From positions 124,001 through 188,000 of the forward strand of contig NZ_JACSDK010000016.1 in assembly GCF_014925385.1 (NCBI RefSeq): a stretch of 64,000 nucleotides of DNA, in the 5' to 3' direction. The position numbers and the translations under genes were made by a program. Under the pieces are notes generated by a model that ran no database searches, had not been told where the DNA came from, and was given only the letters and a program-made list of their open reading frames with translations. Positions 48,508 to 57,815 of the stretch are shown here, one piece after another. This DNA comes from Pelagibius marinus (GTDB lineage: Bacteria; Pseudomonadota; Alphaproteobacteria; Kiloniellales; Kiloniellaceae). The first letter of the stretch is position 1, and each line of letters starts with the position of its first letter.

Positions 48508-49821
48508 TCAGCGCTTCTCGAGCGGCACGTAGGCGCGCTCGGTGGCGCCGTGGTAGAGCTGGCGCGGCCGGCTGATGCGCTGCTTGGGATCCTCGATCAT
48601 CTCGCGCCACTGGGCGACCCAGCCGACGGTGCGGGCGACGGCGAAGAGCACCGTGAACATGGAGGTCGGGAAGCCCATGGCCTTGAGGATGATGCCGGAA
48701 TAGAAGTCGACGTTGGGGAACAGCTTCCGCTCGACGAAGTAATCGTCCTCCAGGGCGATCTTCTCCAGCTCCATGGCCATTTCAAGCATCGGGTCATTGA
48801 TGCCCAGCTCGCCCAGCACCTCGTGGCAGGACTTCTGCATCACCTTGGCGCGCGGGTCATAGTTCTTGTAGACCCGGTGGCCAAAGCCCATGAGGCGGAA
48901 GGGATCGTCCTTGTCCTTGGCCCGCTTGATGAACTCCGGAATGCGGTCTTTGGAGCCGATCTCGGAGAGCATCTGCAGCACCGCCTCGTTGGCGCCGCCG
49001 TGCGCCGGCCCCCAAAGGGAGGCGATACCGGCGGCGATGCAGGCGAAGGGGTTGGCGTTACTGGAACCGGCGATGCGCACCGTCGAGGTTGAGGCGTTCT
49101 GTTCGTGGTCGGCATGCAGGATGAAGATCCGATCCATGGCGCGGGCCAGTACCGGGCTGATCTTGTATTCCTCGCAGGGCACCGAGAACATCATGTGCAG
49201 GAAGTTCTCGGCATAGTGCAGGTCGTTGCGCGGGTACACGAAGGGCTGGCCGACGGAGTACTTGTAGGCCATGGCGGCGATGGTCGGCATCTTGGCGATC
49301 AGGCGGTGCGACGCCACCATGCGCTGATGCGGATCGTTGATGTCCGTGGAGTCATGATAGAAGGCCGACATCGCGCCCACCACGCCGACCATGACGGCCA
49401 TGGGGTGCGAATCACGCCGGAACCCCCGGAAGAAGTTGTTCATCTGCTCATGCAGCATGGTGTGATAAGTAATTGATTTCTCGAACGCCGTCTTTTCCTT
49501 CACGCTCGGGAGTTCGCCATGCAGCAGCAGATAGCAGACATCCATGAAGTCGCTGTGCTCGGCCAGATCCTCGATCAGATAGCCGCGGTGCATGAGGATG
49601 CCTACTTCGCCGTCGATGTAGGTGATGTCGGAATCGCAGCTGGCCGTGGAGGTGAAGCCGGGGTCGTAGGTGAACATCCCCGTCTCGGCGTAGAGCTTGC
49701 TGACATCGATGGCGCGGGGGCCGACGCTGCCGTCCAAGACCGGGAGTTCCAGGCTCTTCCCGGTGCTGTTGTCCGTCAGGGTCACGGTGGCCCTGTTGGC
49801 GATCGGTTTGGCGTCGTTCAT
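48508..49821 (-). CDS. gltA: citrate synthase
   Basis: 437 residues, the first TCA-cycle enzyme (type II, hexameric, NADH-sensitive kind). Active-site segments are [57 protein letters not shown] and [15 protein letters not shown] with the catalytic aspartate. I start at the ATG at 49821 ([15 protein letters not shown]), which follows a GAGGGA ribosome site. A longer in-frame reading would include the promoter region. It lies 107 bases downstream of gltX on the same strand and has its own promoter. Confidence 0.97.
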   Translation of the reverse strand: MNDAKPIANRATVTLTDNSTGKSLELPVLDGSVGPRAIDVSKLYAETGMFTYDPGFTSTASCDSDITYIDGEVGILMHRGYLIEDLAEHSDFMDVCYLLLHGELPSVKEKTAFEKSITYHTMLHEQMNNFFRGFRRDSHPMAVMVGVVGAMSAFYHDSTDINDPHQRMVASHRLIAKMPTIAAMAYKYSVGQPFVYPRNDLHYAENFLHMMFSVPCEEYKISPVLARAMDRIFILHADHEQNASTSTVRIAGSSNANPFACIAAGIASLWGPAHGGANEAVLQMLSEIGSKDRIPEFIKRAKDKDDPFRLMGFGHRVYKNYDPRAKVMQKSCHEVLGELGINDPMLEMAMELEKIALEDDYFVERKLFPNVDFYSGIILKAMGFPTSMFTVLFAVARTVGWVAQWREMIEDPKQRISRPRQLYHGATERAYVPLEKR

Positions 49822-49876
49822 AGTCCCATCCCTCAACTTAAAATGCCCCGCAGGCGGGTGCCCAATGTTGGCCGCG

Positions 49877-49905
49877 AGCATAGAGAATCCGACCGATTCA
49901 ATCAA
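49877..49905 (-). promoter_or_regulatory. sigma-70 type promoter of gltA
   Basis: On the minus strand TTGATT (49905 to 49900) and TATGCT (49882 to 49877) are 17 bases apart. The leader to the gltA ATG is about 50 bases. Citrate synthase can thus be expressed independently of gltX. Confidence 0.6.
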
Positions 49906-49928
49906 TTGCCGCGGCGCAACATAGAGCG

Positions 49929-51350
49929 CTAGGAAGAAGTGCTCTGATCGGCGATCCGGGCCAGGGATTCCTCCCGCCCCAGGATGCTGGCGACCTCAAA
50001 GATGCCCGGCGAAACGTTTGATCCACTGAGTGCCGCCCGCAAGGGTTGGGCGACGTCTCCCAGCTTGCAGTCCTCGGCCTCGGCGAAGGCGCGTACCGCC
50101 GCTTCGACGGCCGCTTCGTTCCACTCCGGCAACTGGCTCAGGCTGCTGAGTAAACGGCCCAGACGGGCACGCGCTTCAGGCTTGAGGATCTTGTCCGCTT
50201 TGGGAGTCAGGCGCAGCGGCCGCTCGATGACGTAAAATACCGCATTTTCAGCGAGTTCGACAAGATTTTTCGCCCGCGCCTTGAGGCCGTCCATGCCGGC
50301 TGCGAGGCGCTTTTGGGCCAGTTCCGACAGCGGCCGTTCCAGAGTCTTTTCCAGGCGCGGCACGAGCAGTTCCAGCAGGCGCTCCGAGGCTGCCTCGCGC
50401 AGGTAATGGCCGTTGAGGCTCTCCAGCTTGACGAAGTCGAAACGCGCCGCCGACTTGCCGACGCCGTCCAGGTCGAACCATTCGACCGCCTGCTCGGTGG
50501 AGATAATCTCGTCGTCGCCGTGGCCCCAGCCGAGACGCAGCAGATAGTTGCGCAGGGCCTCCGGCAGATAGCCCATTTCCCGGTAGGCATCGACGCCCAG
50601 GGCACCGTGGCGCTTGGACAGCTTGGCGCCGTCGGGGCCGTGGATCAGCGGGATGTGAGCGAAAAGCGGCGTCTCCCAGTCCAGGGCCCGGTAGAGCTGG
50701 GTCTGGCGGAAGGCGTTGGTCAGGTGGTCGTCGCCGCGGATCACGTGGGTGACGCCCATGTCGTGGTCGTCCACCACCACCGAGAGCATGTAGGTCGGGG
50801 TGCCGTCGGCGCGCAGCAGGATCATGTCGTCCAGCTGGTTGTTGCGCACTGTAACCTCGCCCTGCACCACGTCGGCGATCACCGACTCTCCCTCCTGGGG
50901 CATTTTCAGGCGCACCACCGGGTCGATGCCGGCCGGCGCCTCGGAGGGATCGCGGTCGCGCCAGCGCCCGTCATAGCGCATCGGCCGGCCTTCGGCCCGT
51001 GCCTTGGCGCGCATCTCTTCCAGCTCTTCCGGCGAGCAGTAGCAGTGATAGGCGCGGCCCTGGGCCAGCAGGTCGCGCGCCAGCTCCGCGTGCCGCTCGG
51101 CCCGGGAGAACTGGTAGACGATTTCCCCGTCATGCTCGAGCCCCAGCCAGTCCAGGCCGTCCAGGATGGCGTCGATGGCCTCCTGGGTGGAGCGTTTGCG
51201 GTCGGTGTCCTCGATGCGCAGGCGGAACTCCCCGCCGTGGTGGCGGGCGAAGAGCCAGTTGAAGAGCGCCGTGCGGGCGCCGCCGATGTGGAGGAAGCCG
51301 GTGGGCGAGGGCGCAAAGCGCGTCACGACGGTACTGGTGTCGGTGGTCAT
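49929..51350 (-). CDS. gltX: glutamate--tRNA ligase
   Basis: 473 residues, a class I synthetase. HIGH-type motif [21 protein letters not shown], glutamate pocket [16 protein letters not shown]-type motif [11 protein letters not shown], and a C-terminal all-helical anticodon-binding domain. The ATG at 51350 is used; a GTG one codon earlier is possible. Many alphaproteobacteria carry two GltX paralogues, one acting on tRNA-Gln; sequence alone does not tell which this is. It is divergent from comEC. Confidence 0.96.
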   Translation of the reverse strand: MTTDTSTVVTRFAPSPTGFLHIGGARTALFNWLFARHHGGEFRLRIEDTDRKRSTQEAIDAILDGLDWLGLEHDGEIVYQFSRAERHAELARDLLAQGRAYHCYCSPEELEEMRAKARAEGRPMRYDGRWRDRDPSEAPAGIDPVVRLKMPQEGESVIADVVQGEVTVRNNQLDDMILLRADGTPTYMLSVVVDDHDMGVTHVIRGDDHLTNAFRQTQLYRALDWETPLFAHIPLIHGPDGAKLSKRHGALGVDAYREMGYLPEALRNYLLRLGWGHGDDEIISTEQAVEWFDLDGVGKSAARFDFVKLESLNGHYLREAASERLLELLVPRLEKTLERPLSELAQKRLAAGMDGLKARAKNLVELAENAVFYVIERPLRLTPKADKILKPEARARLGRLLSSLSQLPEWNEAAVEAAVRAFAEAEDCKLGDVAQPLRAALSGSNVSPGIFEVASILGREESLARIADQSTSS

Positions 51351-51471
51351 CACTCAATCGCTTGCTGGAACCAGGGTCTGGGGGCCGGGGGACCGGCGCC
51401 GGTCCCCTGGAGATCAGGATGGCGGGGTTTACCACAGCCGGGGGAAGCTCGGCAAACCGCCGATGCTCCTC

Positions 51472-51500
51472 TTTTGCGCGTGTTCCACTAAATCTATAAT
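51472..51500 (+). promoter_or_regulatory. promoter of comEC
   Basis: A perfect -10 box TATAAT at 51495-51500 is preceded after 17 bases by TTTTGC at 51472-51477. It lies 39 bases before the comEC ATG. Confidence 0.6.
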
Positions 51501-51538
51501 CGTGAAAGTAAAAGGGGGATTTGACGGGGGAAACCACC

Positions 51539-53704
51539 ATGCGGGCGCTGCCTGACGGCAGGGAAAGCGGGCAGGACAAGGGCGGGCCGTCGGACCTTGT
51601 TCGACTGGCCGGGCGGGCCCGCGACGACCTGCTGGCCGAGCGCGGGCGCTGGCCGCTGTGGGTGCCGGCGCTGCTGGGGTTGGGCGTCTGCTTCTATTTT
51701 TGGGGCAAGGCGGAGCCGCCGGTCTGGCTGGGGCCTGCCGCCGCTGCGGTGCCGGGCATCGGTGCCTGGGGCCTGCGCCGCGCACCGGGCCTGAGCCTGG
51801 TTCTCCTCGCGCTGTTCACCGTAGCCGCCGGCTTCGCCCTGGCGCAGCTGCGCACCCAGCTCGTGGCCGCGCCGGTGCTGGAGCGGAACTGGGGACCGGC
51901 CGCGCTGACGGCGGAACTTCTGGACAGCGAGCCGCGGACGCTGGGCCGGCGGCTCTACCTGCGCCCGCTGGAGATGCCGGGGCTCGCGCAGGAGGATCTG
52001 CCGGCACGACTGCGGGTCACCGTGACCGCCCTGGAGACCGCGCCGGCGCCCGGCAGCCTCCTGCGCCTGCGCGCCGCCCTCCGGCCACCGAGCCCGCCCG
52101 TGCTGCCCGGTGCCTTCGATTTCGCCCGCCAGGCCTATTTCCAGCGTCTCGGCGGGATCGGTTTTGCCTACGGCACCGCCGAGGTGCTGGCGCCGCCGCA
52201 GGATGGCGGCGGGGCTACCGCCGCCTGGCAGCGCTGGTGGGCAGGGCTGCGCCAGACCATCGCCGGACGCGTCGCGGCGCAGCTCGAGGGACAGGCGGGA
52301 GCCGTCGCGGTGGCGCTCATCACCGGCCAGCGCGGCGCCATCAGCGAGGCGACCCGCGCCGACATGCGCGTCGCGGGCCTGGCCCACCTGCTGGCGATCT
52401 CGGGCCTTCACATGGGCCTGGTCGCGGGCTGCCTGTTCTTCTTCCTGCGCGCCGGCCTGGCCCTGATCCCCGGCCTGGCGCTCTATCACCCGATCAAGAA
52501 GTGGGCGGCGGTGGCCGCCGCCGCCGGCGCCTTCGTCTACCTGAACCTGGTGGGCGCCAGCATTCCGGCGCAACGCGCTTTCCTCATGATCGCCGTGGTG
52601 CTGCTGGCGGTGCTGCTGGAACGCCGCGCGCTCTCTCTGCGCCTGGTCGCCTGGGCCGCCGTGGTGATCCTCATCGCCGCGCCGGAAAGCCTCATGTCGG
52701 CCAGCTTCCAGATGTCCTTTGCCGCCGTCACAGCGCTGATCGCCGCCTACGAGGCCTGGGACGGCCGCCGCCCGCAGTACCGCGAGGCGAGGGGTATGGC
52801 AGAGCGGTTGCTGACATACTTCGCCGGCGTTGCGGCGACCTCGGTGATCGCCATTCTCGCCACCGGGCCCTTTGCTGCCTTCCACTTCCAACGCCTGGCC
52901 CTATACGGGCTCCTGGCCAATCTGGTGGCGGTGCCGCTGACCGCCTTCTGGATCATGCCCTGGGCCGTCCTGGCCCTGCTGCTCATGCCCTTCGGCGGCG
53001 AAGCCCTGGGGCTCGTGCCCATGGGTTGGGGCCTCGAGGTGCTGCTGGGGCTTGCCGGGACCGTGGCCGCCTGGCCGGCGGCCAGCCTGCAGGCGCCGCC
53101 CATGCCGGACTGGGGCCTGGGGCTGGTGGCGCTCGGCGGGCTCTGGCTCTGCCTCTGGCAGCGGCCCTGGCGCCGCCTCGGTCTCGCGCTGATCCTGGCC
53201 GGGGCGCTCTCCCCGCTGAGCTTCGAGCCGCCGAGTCTGCTGGTCAGCGGCGACGGCCGGCAGGCGGGCCTGCGTGACGTCGAAGGGCGGCTGTGGGTGG
53301 GCTGGCCGCGCGGCAGCAGCTTCGTGCTCGACAGCTGGGCGCGGCGGGCCTTCGCGTCGCAGACCTTGCCTTGGCCGGCCCTCGGAGAAGGGAGCGCTGC
53401 CGGTATGAGCTGCGATCCCCTCGGCTGCCTCTACCGGGAGAACGGCTGGACACTGGCGGTGCTGCGCGACCCGCGCGCCGCCGCCGACGACTGCCGCCTG
53501 GCCGAGGTCGTGGTCAGCTTGGAGCCGCTGCGCCGCCAACCCTGCCGTGGCCCGGCGGTGGTCATCGACCGTTTCGATCTCTGGCGCCAGGGCGCCCAGG
53601 CGGTGTGGCTGGGGCCGGAGGGGCCCGTCGTGCGCACCGTGGCCGGGCAGCAGGGCGCACGTCCCTGGTCGCCCTATCCGGCGCGGGCTTTCGGGAATGA
53701 CTAG
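51539..53704 (+). CDS. comEC: ComEC/Rec2 family competence protein
   Basis: 721 residues. An N-terminal membrane and OB-fold-like domain (DUF4131 type) is followed by the ComEC competence domain with about ten helices. Characteristic segments are ALITGQRGAISEATRADMRVAGLAHLLAISGLHMGLVAG, GASIPAQRAFLMIAVVLLAVLLERR and MSASFQMSFAAVTALI. The C-terminal metallo-beta-lactamase domain seen in Bacillus is reduced to a short strand-rich remnant without the HxHxDH motif, as usual in alphaproteobacteria. It forms the DNA-uptake channel of the inner membrane. ATG 51539 has GGGGGA about 8 bases upstream. Confidence 0.93.
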   Translation: MRALPDGRESGQDKGGPSDLVRLAGRARDDLLAERGRWPLWVPALLGLGVCFYFWGKAEPPVWLGPAAAAVPGIGAWGLRRAPGLSLVLLALFTVAAGFALAQLRTQLVAAPVLERNWGPAALTAELLDSEPRTLGRRLYLRPLEMPGLAQEDLPARLRVTVTALETAPAPGSLLRLRAALRPPSPPVLPGAFDFARQAYFQRLGGIGFAYGTAEVLAPPQDGGGATAAWQRWWAGLRQTIAGRVAAQLEGQAGAVAVALITGQRGAISEATRADMRVAGLAHLLAISGLHMGLVAGCLFFFLRAGLALIPGLALYHPIKKWAAVAAAAGAFVYLNLVGASIPAQRAFLMIAVVLLAVLLERRALSLRLVAWAAVVILIAAPESLMSASFQMSFAAVTALIAAYEAWDGRRPQYREARGMAERLLTYFAGVAATSVIAILATGPFAAFHFQRLALYGLLANLVAVPLTAFWIMPWAVLALLLMPFGGEALGLVPMGWGLEVLLGLAGTVAAWPAASLQAPPMPDWGLGLVALGGLWLCLWQRPWRRLGLALILAGALSPLSFEPPSLLVSGDGRQAGLRDVEGRLWVGWPRGSSFVLDSWARRAFASQTLPWPALGEGSAAGMSCDPLGCLYRENGWTLAVLRDPRAAADDCRLAEVVVSLEPLRRQPCRGPAVVIDRFDLWRQGAQAVWLGPEGPVVRTVAGQQGARPWSPYPARAFGND

Positions 53705-53854
53705 AGACGACCAAATGAGCAGCTTTGCTCACAGCGCGAGGCGCGTTGAGGCTGTCGCAATCTACGCGCCGGAGCGCTAAGATGATTGAATTTAATGCTC
53801 CCCGTTCCCGCTCTGCGGGAGGACAACGATGGACCAATAGATCTGGAGCACAGT

Positions 53855-54022
53855 ATGAGTGAATTCGCAGATCAGTTGATTGCTCTCAATGTCCCCAGGT
53901 CGAGTCTGGAATTTATGGGACTTGTCGCCTGGGTCATCGGCGCCGCCAGCTTTTGCGTATTGGCCGTACTTTGGGTGCTCCTGCCTTTCAACATGGCGCC
54001 TGAAGCAAAAAAAACAGGATGA
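53855..54022 (+). CDS. 55-residue single-helix membrane protein
   Basis: ATG 53855 with TGGAGC about 7 bases upstream opens a 55-residue frame. Residues 20-48 (EFMGLVAWVIGAASFCVLAVLWVLL) form one strong membrane helix, with a soluble N-terminus of about 18 residues and a short basic tail. I recognise no family. Its last codons contain a run of eight A's (54007-54014), read A-AAA-AAA-A, a classic slippery sequence. Its stop overlaps the start of a second tiny membrane ORF in the -1 frame. A longer in-frame start at 53786 would add a tail without a ribosome site. Confidence 0.55.
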   Translation: MSEFADQLIALNVPRSSLEFMGLVAWVIGAASFCVLAVLWVLLPFNMAPEAKKTG

Positions 54023-54183
54023 TGCTGCTCCCCCTGATCGTGTTTCTCCCGGGGTCTTTTTTCACGCCCAGGGGCACGACGATCCGGTCATGGCTTATAC
54101 CCGTTATTCTTTTGTTTCTCGGTGCGTGGATTGTGGGGTTCACATTGGCGATGACCCTGCAGCGAATGCCTGCTGCAAGCTAG
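54019..54183 (+). CDS. 54-residue two-helix membrane protein
   Basis: An ATGATG start at 54019/54022 overlaps the preceding stop (ATGA). The product is very hydrophobic: helix 1 LLPLIVFLPGSFF, a short polar loop TPRGTTIRS, then helix 2 WLIPVILLFLGAWIVGFTLAM. It ends QRMPAAS at TAG 54181. No homologue comes to mind. It could be translated by coupling to the upstream frame, or be the C-terminal half of one 3-helix protein reached by slippage on the A8 run. An indel error in the run is also possible. Confidence 0.5.
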   Translation: MMLLPLIVFLPGSFFTPRGTTIRSWLIPVILLFLGAWIVGFTLAMTLQRMPAAS

Positions 54184-54230
54184 CGGGCCCAAGTCTTGAG
54201 CAACGCCCCGCCGTCGTTTTGGCAGTGGGC

Positions 54231-54270
54231 CCCGGCCTCGGAGATCCGGATCGCAGCGAGGCCCGGGTTT
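54231..54270 (+). terminator. terminator after the two small membrane ORFs
   Basis: GGCCTCG (54234-54240) pairs with CGAGGCC (54257-54263) and extends outward to CCC/GGG with one mismatch. TTTAG follows. A second long-range pair, GGGCCCA (54185-54191) with TGGGCCC (54226-54232), precedes it. The T tract is short. Confidence 0.4.
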
Positions 54271-54279
54271 AGCTCCCGC

Positions 54280-54296
54280 CCAGGCTGTCCGCCTGG
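54280..54296 (-). terminator. hairpin downstream of lexA
   Basis: CCAGGC (54280-54285) / GCCTGG (54291-54296) forms a 6-bp stem with a 5-base loop, 7 bases past the lexA stop on the minus strand. No T tract follows in that direction. Confidence 0.3.
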
Positions 54297-54302
54297 TCCC
54301 GA

Positions 54303-55037
54303 CTAGTAGCGCCGCAGCAGACCCACCAGGCGGCCCTGGATGGCGACGCGCTCGGGCGGGAAGATCCGTGTCTCATAGGCCTGGTTGGCCGGCTCCAGGG
54401 CGATGGCGCCGCCCTTGCGGCGCAGACGCTTCAGGGTGGCCTCTTCGTTGTCGACCAGGGCGACCACGATGGTGCCGTTCTCGGCGCTCTCGCAGCGCTC
54501 GATGATCACCGTATCGCCGTCCAGGATGCCGGCGTCGACCATGGAGTCGCCGTCGACCTCCAGGGCGTAGTGCTCGCCGTTGCCCATGATGGAGGAGGGC
54601 ACGTCGACGTAGTTGGAATAGTCGCGCAGGGCCTCGATCGGCGTGCCGGCGGCGATCCGGCCATAGAGCGGCAGCTGCATCGCGTCGCTGTCGTTGGCGG
54701 CCTGGGCACCGGGGATCGACGAGGAGAACCCGCCCCGGATGACCTTGGGGGCGAAGCCGCCGCGGGCGTCGCCGCCCTGCGGCGGCGTTTCCGCGCCCGT
54801 GTCCTCGACCTCGCCGGCCATGTCATTGGGCAGGCGCAGCACCTCCACGGCCCTGGCCCGGTGCGGCAGGCGGCGGATGAAGCCGCGCTCCTCCAGGCCG
54901 GTGATCAGCCGGTGGATGCCCGACTTCGACTTCAGCGCCAGCGCATCCTTCATTTCGTCGAAGGACGGGGAGACCCCGTTCTTCTGCAGGTGGCGGTGGA
55001 TGAAGAGCAAAAGCTCGTGCTGCTTTTTGGTGAGCAT
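54303..55037 (-). CDS. lexA: SOS response repressor LexA
   Basis: 244 residues. An N-terminal winged helix ([17 protein letters not shown], with [25 protein letters not shown] as the recognition part) is followed by a ~50-residue linker. The S24 peptidase domain has the cleavage site Ala130-Gly131 (RIAAGTP) and the catalytic Ser165 (GDSMVDAG) and Lys203 (ATLKRL). RecA filaments trigger self-cleavage and derepress SOS genes. The ATG at 55037 gives the family start; upstream in-frame codons lie in the promoter. An SOS box overlaps its promoter, so it represses itself. Confidence 0.97.
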   Translation of the reverse strand: MLTKKQHELLLFIHRHLQKNGVSPSFDEMKDALALKSKSGIHRLITGLEERGFIRRLPHRARAVEVLRLPNDMAGEVEDTGAETPPQGGDARGGFAPKVIRGGFSSSIPGAQAANDSDAMQLPLYGRIAAGTPIEALRDYSNYVDVPSSIMGNGEHYALEVDGDSMVDAGILDGDTVIIERCESAENGTIVVALVDNEEATLKRLRRKGGAIALEPANQAYETRIFPPERVAIQGRLVGLLRRY

Positions 55038-55116
55038 GGATCGATTAACCCCAGGGTGTCGTCCTTCGTCATGGAAGCGACACAAAATATGGAACAAAAC
55101 AAAAACCTGGGCACAT

Positions 55117-55145
55117 GTTCTAGTTTAGTTCTCATTTGCCGTCAA
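55117..55145 (-). promoter_or_regulatory. lexA promoter overlapped by an SOS box
   Basis: On the minus strand TTGACG (55145 to 55140) and TAGAAC (55122 to 55117) are 17 bases apart. GTTC-N7-GTTC occupies 55117-55131, the exact alphaproteobacterial LexA box (equivalent to GAAC-N7-GAAC), covering the -10 box. A near-miss second box, GAAC-N7-AAAC, lies at 55092-55106. Confidence 0.82.
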
Positions 55146-55316
55146 GGGCTATGTCAGGAGGCGGCAGCGGCCCTCGGGGCAGGTCGGCCGAAAAGGGGAA
55201 CAGGTTCTCCCCGGCCGAAGCGGGGTAGGGAGAATGGCCCGCGCTCCGCGAGGGTTTCGATAGTCGGTCCCTTCCTGGTCGATTATCCTTGCCGCACACT
55301 TCCGCCGGAGGGCGCT

Positions 55317-57815
55317 GTGGAGCCAAAGAGTCCGGTCCAGACACTTATGCGGACGCCGGGTGACATGCCGGCCGATGTCGGGGCTGCGGTCATAGACGAA
55401 GAAGCTCCGGCGGCTCGGTTTGGGATCAAGGCCAGGCTCTACGCGGCGCTGATGATCCTGGCGGCGCTGACGGTGCTGACGGGCGTGGTCGCCTGGTCGA
55501 TCTTCCACCACATGCACCGGTCCCTGACGCAGGTCGCCCACGAGCATATACTCGTCATGGTGGCCGCTGTGGACCTGTCGGATCTCGGAAGCGAGATCTC
55601 CAGTTCCGCGGCAGCCCTCATCGCGAGTTCCACCGGCGAGGAGCGGGCCCGCGAGAGAGCGACATTGCGACAGCTGGAACAGACCTTCGCCGCCCATGTC
55701 GCCGCTTTGCAGGAGCACGCCGTCGCCAATACGGCTGCCGCCGGGATCGCCGCCATCGGCACCCGCTTCTCGGAACATTTCACCGAAATAGAAGCGATCA
55801 CCGATCGGCGTCTGGAGCTCCAGGTAGACCGCAACGAGGCGGCGGCACGGCTGACCGATTTGCATGACGATCTGCTGCATGCGTCAGACCGGCATCTTGA
55901 AGAAGTGACGCGCCACGCGACAGCGGCAGGCGAGGGGCCGGCGGGTCTGATCGACCTGCTCGAGCTCCAAAGCGAGGCCGAACACGCGGTCGGTCTGCTC
56001 AACGAGGCTTTGGCGGCTCTCGATGCCGAACGACTGAATGCCTTGCGCGCCGAATTCGACGCCGCCATCTCTGCCGCTCATGCGGCTGCAACCCGGCACG
56101 CAGAGGCGACTGGGGAGGCCGGCCTGTTCTCGGCAACGACGACGATCACCGGCTTGGACGCTGAGCGCGAAGGGTTTTTTGCCCTCAGGCAAAGCGAACT
56201 CGCTGCTAGAGCCGAAACACTGGCACTCTTCGATTCCATTCGCGCGCAGGAAGCCGAGCTCAACATGGCGGTTGCCAATCTCGTCGCCGGAGTCCATGAG
56301 ACGAGCGATGAGGTCGCTGAGCGCGCCGAGTTGATGATCGGTTGGGGCGAGAAAGTAACGGCCTCCCTGACGATCGCCAGCGCCCTCTTCGCCCTGGCCG
56401 TGATGTTTGTCTATGTGCGCCGGCACATCCTGCACCCGATCGGGGAAATCACGGGCGCGATGACCCGGCTCGCCGGCGGCGACACCACGGTCGACATTCC
56501 GTTTCGCACACGTCGCGATGAACTGGGCCACATGGCCAAGGCGCTGGGCGTATTCCGCGACACCGCCATCGAGGTGCAGGAGTCCAACTTGCGCGAAATC
56601 CGCACCGCGCGGCGCCGCCTCTCGGACGCCATCGAGAGCATCTCGGAGGCCTTCTCGCTCTACGACGCCGAGGACCGGCTGGTCATCTGCAACGAGAAGT
56701 ACCGCACCCTGCTGTATCCCGGCATGGCGGATGAGATCGTGACCGGCACCGACTTCGGCGCCATCATCCGCCGGGCGGTCGAGCGTGGCATGATCCGCGA
56801 CGCCGCGAACTGCGAGGAGGAGTGGATTGCCGACCGCCTCGCGCGCCACCGCGATCCCGGCGAGCCGCACATGCAGCAGCGCGGCGACGGGCGCTGGATC
56901 ATGGTCAGTGAGCGCCGCACCCAGGAGGGCGGCATCGTGGCGGTCTACTCCGACATCACCGACCTCAAGGAACGCGAGCAGGCCCTGGCCGACAAGTCGG
57001 CGGCGCTTGAGCGACTCTCGGCTCAGCTCTCCAAGTACCTCTCGCCGCAGGTCTACGAGTCCATCTTCACCGGCCGCCAGGAGGTGCGGATCGCCAGCCA
57101 GCGCAAAAAGCTGACGGTTTTTCTCTCCGACATTGCGGACTTCACCGAGACCTGCGACCGCATGGAATCGGAAGAACTCACGGCACTCCTCAACCACTAC
57201 CTGACGGAGATGTCGCGGATTGCGATGGACCATGGCGCCACCGTCGACAAGTACATCGGCGATGCCATCCTGGCCTTCTTCGGCGATCCGGAGAGCCGGG
57301 GCACTCGTGAGGACGCCCTGGCCTGCGTGCGCATGGCGCAGGCGATGCAAGCGCGCATGGACGAGCTTCGTGAACTGTGGCGCGGCTCCGGCATCGGCCG
57401 GCCGCTGCGCACGCGCATGGGCATCAGCACGGGTTATTGCACGGTGGGCAACTTCGGCAGCGACGACCGCCTCGACTACACGATCATCGGCGGTCCCGTG
57501 AACCTCGCAAGCCGGCTGGAGAGCGCAGCGGAGCCCGGCGACATCCTCCTCGCTTACGAAACCTATGCCCTGGTGCAGGACACGATCCCCTGCGAAGAGC
57601 TGCCCTCCGTGACGGTCAAAGGACTCGCCTATCCGGTCACACCTTACCGGGTGCTTCGTGATGACGGCCGGTACCGCGCCGGCACCGGCCGGATTGCGGA
57701 AACGACCGAGAGCATGAGCCTCGACCTCGACCCCGATTCAATGTCCGAGGAGGAGAGAGCCCGCGCGGCAGCCCTGCTCAAGGCGGCGCTGGAGCGGGTT
57801 CAGCGCCGCAGCTAG
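55317..57815 (+). CDS. membrane-bound class III adenylate cyclase with HAMP and PAS domains
   Basis: 832 residues from GTG 55317, chosen for the GGAGGG ribosome site at 55307-55312; ATG 55347 has none. Membrane helices at about 41-63 and 347-368 enclose a ~280-residue helical periplasmic sensor domain. Next come HAMP (369-421), PAS (about 430-555) and a cyclase domain. Metal-binding Asp605 (FLSDIADFT) and Asp649, and Lys645 (DKYIGDA) with DYTIIGGPVNLASR, point to ATP as substrate. It should make cAMP in response to a periplasmic signal. Its stop overlaps the convergent moeA stop in CTAG. Confidence 0.9.
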   Translation: MEPKSPVQTLMRTPGDMPADVGAAVIDEEAPAARFGIKARLYAALMILAALTVLTGVVAWSIFHHMHRSLTQVAHEHILVMVAAVDLSDLGSEISSSAAALIASSTGEERARERATLRQLEQTFAAHVAALQEHAVANTAAAGIAAIGTRFSEHFTEIEAITDRRLELQVDRNEAAARLTDLHDDLLHASDRHLEEVTRHATAAGEGPAGLIDLLELQSEAEHAVGLLNEALAALDAERLNALRAEFDAAISAAHAAATRHAEATGEAGLFSATTTITGLDAEREGFFALRQSELAARAETLALFDSIRAQEAELNMAVANLVAGVHETSDEVAERAELMIGWGEKVTASLTIASALFALAVMFVYVRRHILHPIGEITGAMTRLAGGDTTVDIPFRTRRDELGHMAKALGVFRDTAIEVQESNLREIRTARRRLSDAIESISEAFSLYDAEDRLVICNEKYRTLLYPGMADEIVTGTDFGAIIRRAVERGMIRDAANCEEEWIADRLARHRDPGEPHMQQRGDGRWIMVSERRTQEGGIVAVYSDITDLKEREQALADKSAALERLSAQLSKYLSPQVYESIFTGRQEVRIASQRKKLTVFLSDIADFTETCDRMESEELTALLNHYLTEMSRIAMDHGATVDKYIGDAILAFFGDPESRGTREDALACVRMAQAMQARMDELRELWRGSGIGRPLRTRMGISTGYCTVGNFGSDDRLDYTIIGGPVNLASRLESAAEPGDILLAYETYALVQDTIPCEELPSVTVKGLAYPVTPYRVLRDDGRYRAGTGRIAETTESMSLDLDPDSMSEEERARAAALLKAALERVQRRS

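Noticed and set aside
51521-51538. Longer comEC start at TTG 51521
   Set aside because: The GGGGGA ribosome site falls inside this extension and fits ATG 51539 instead.
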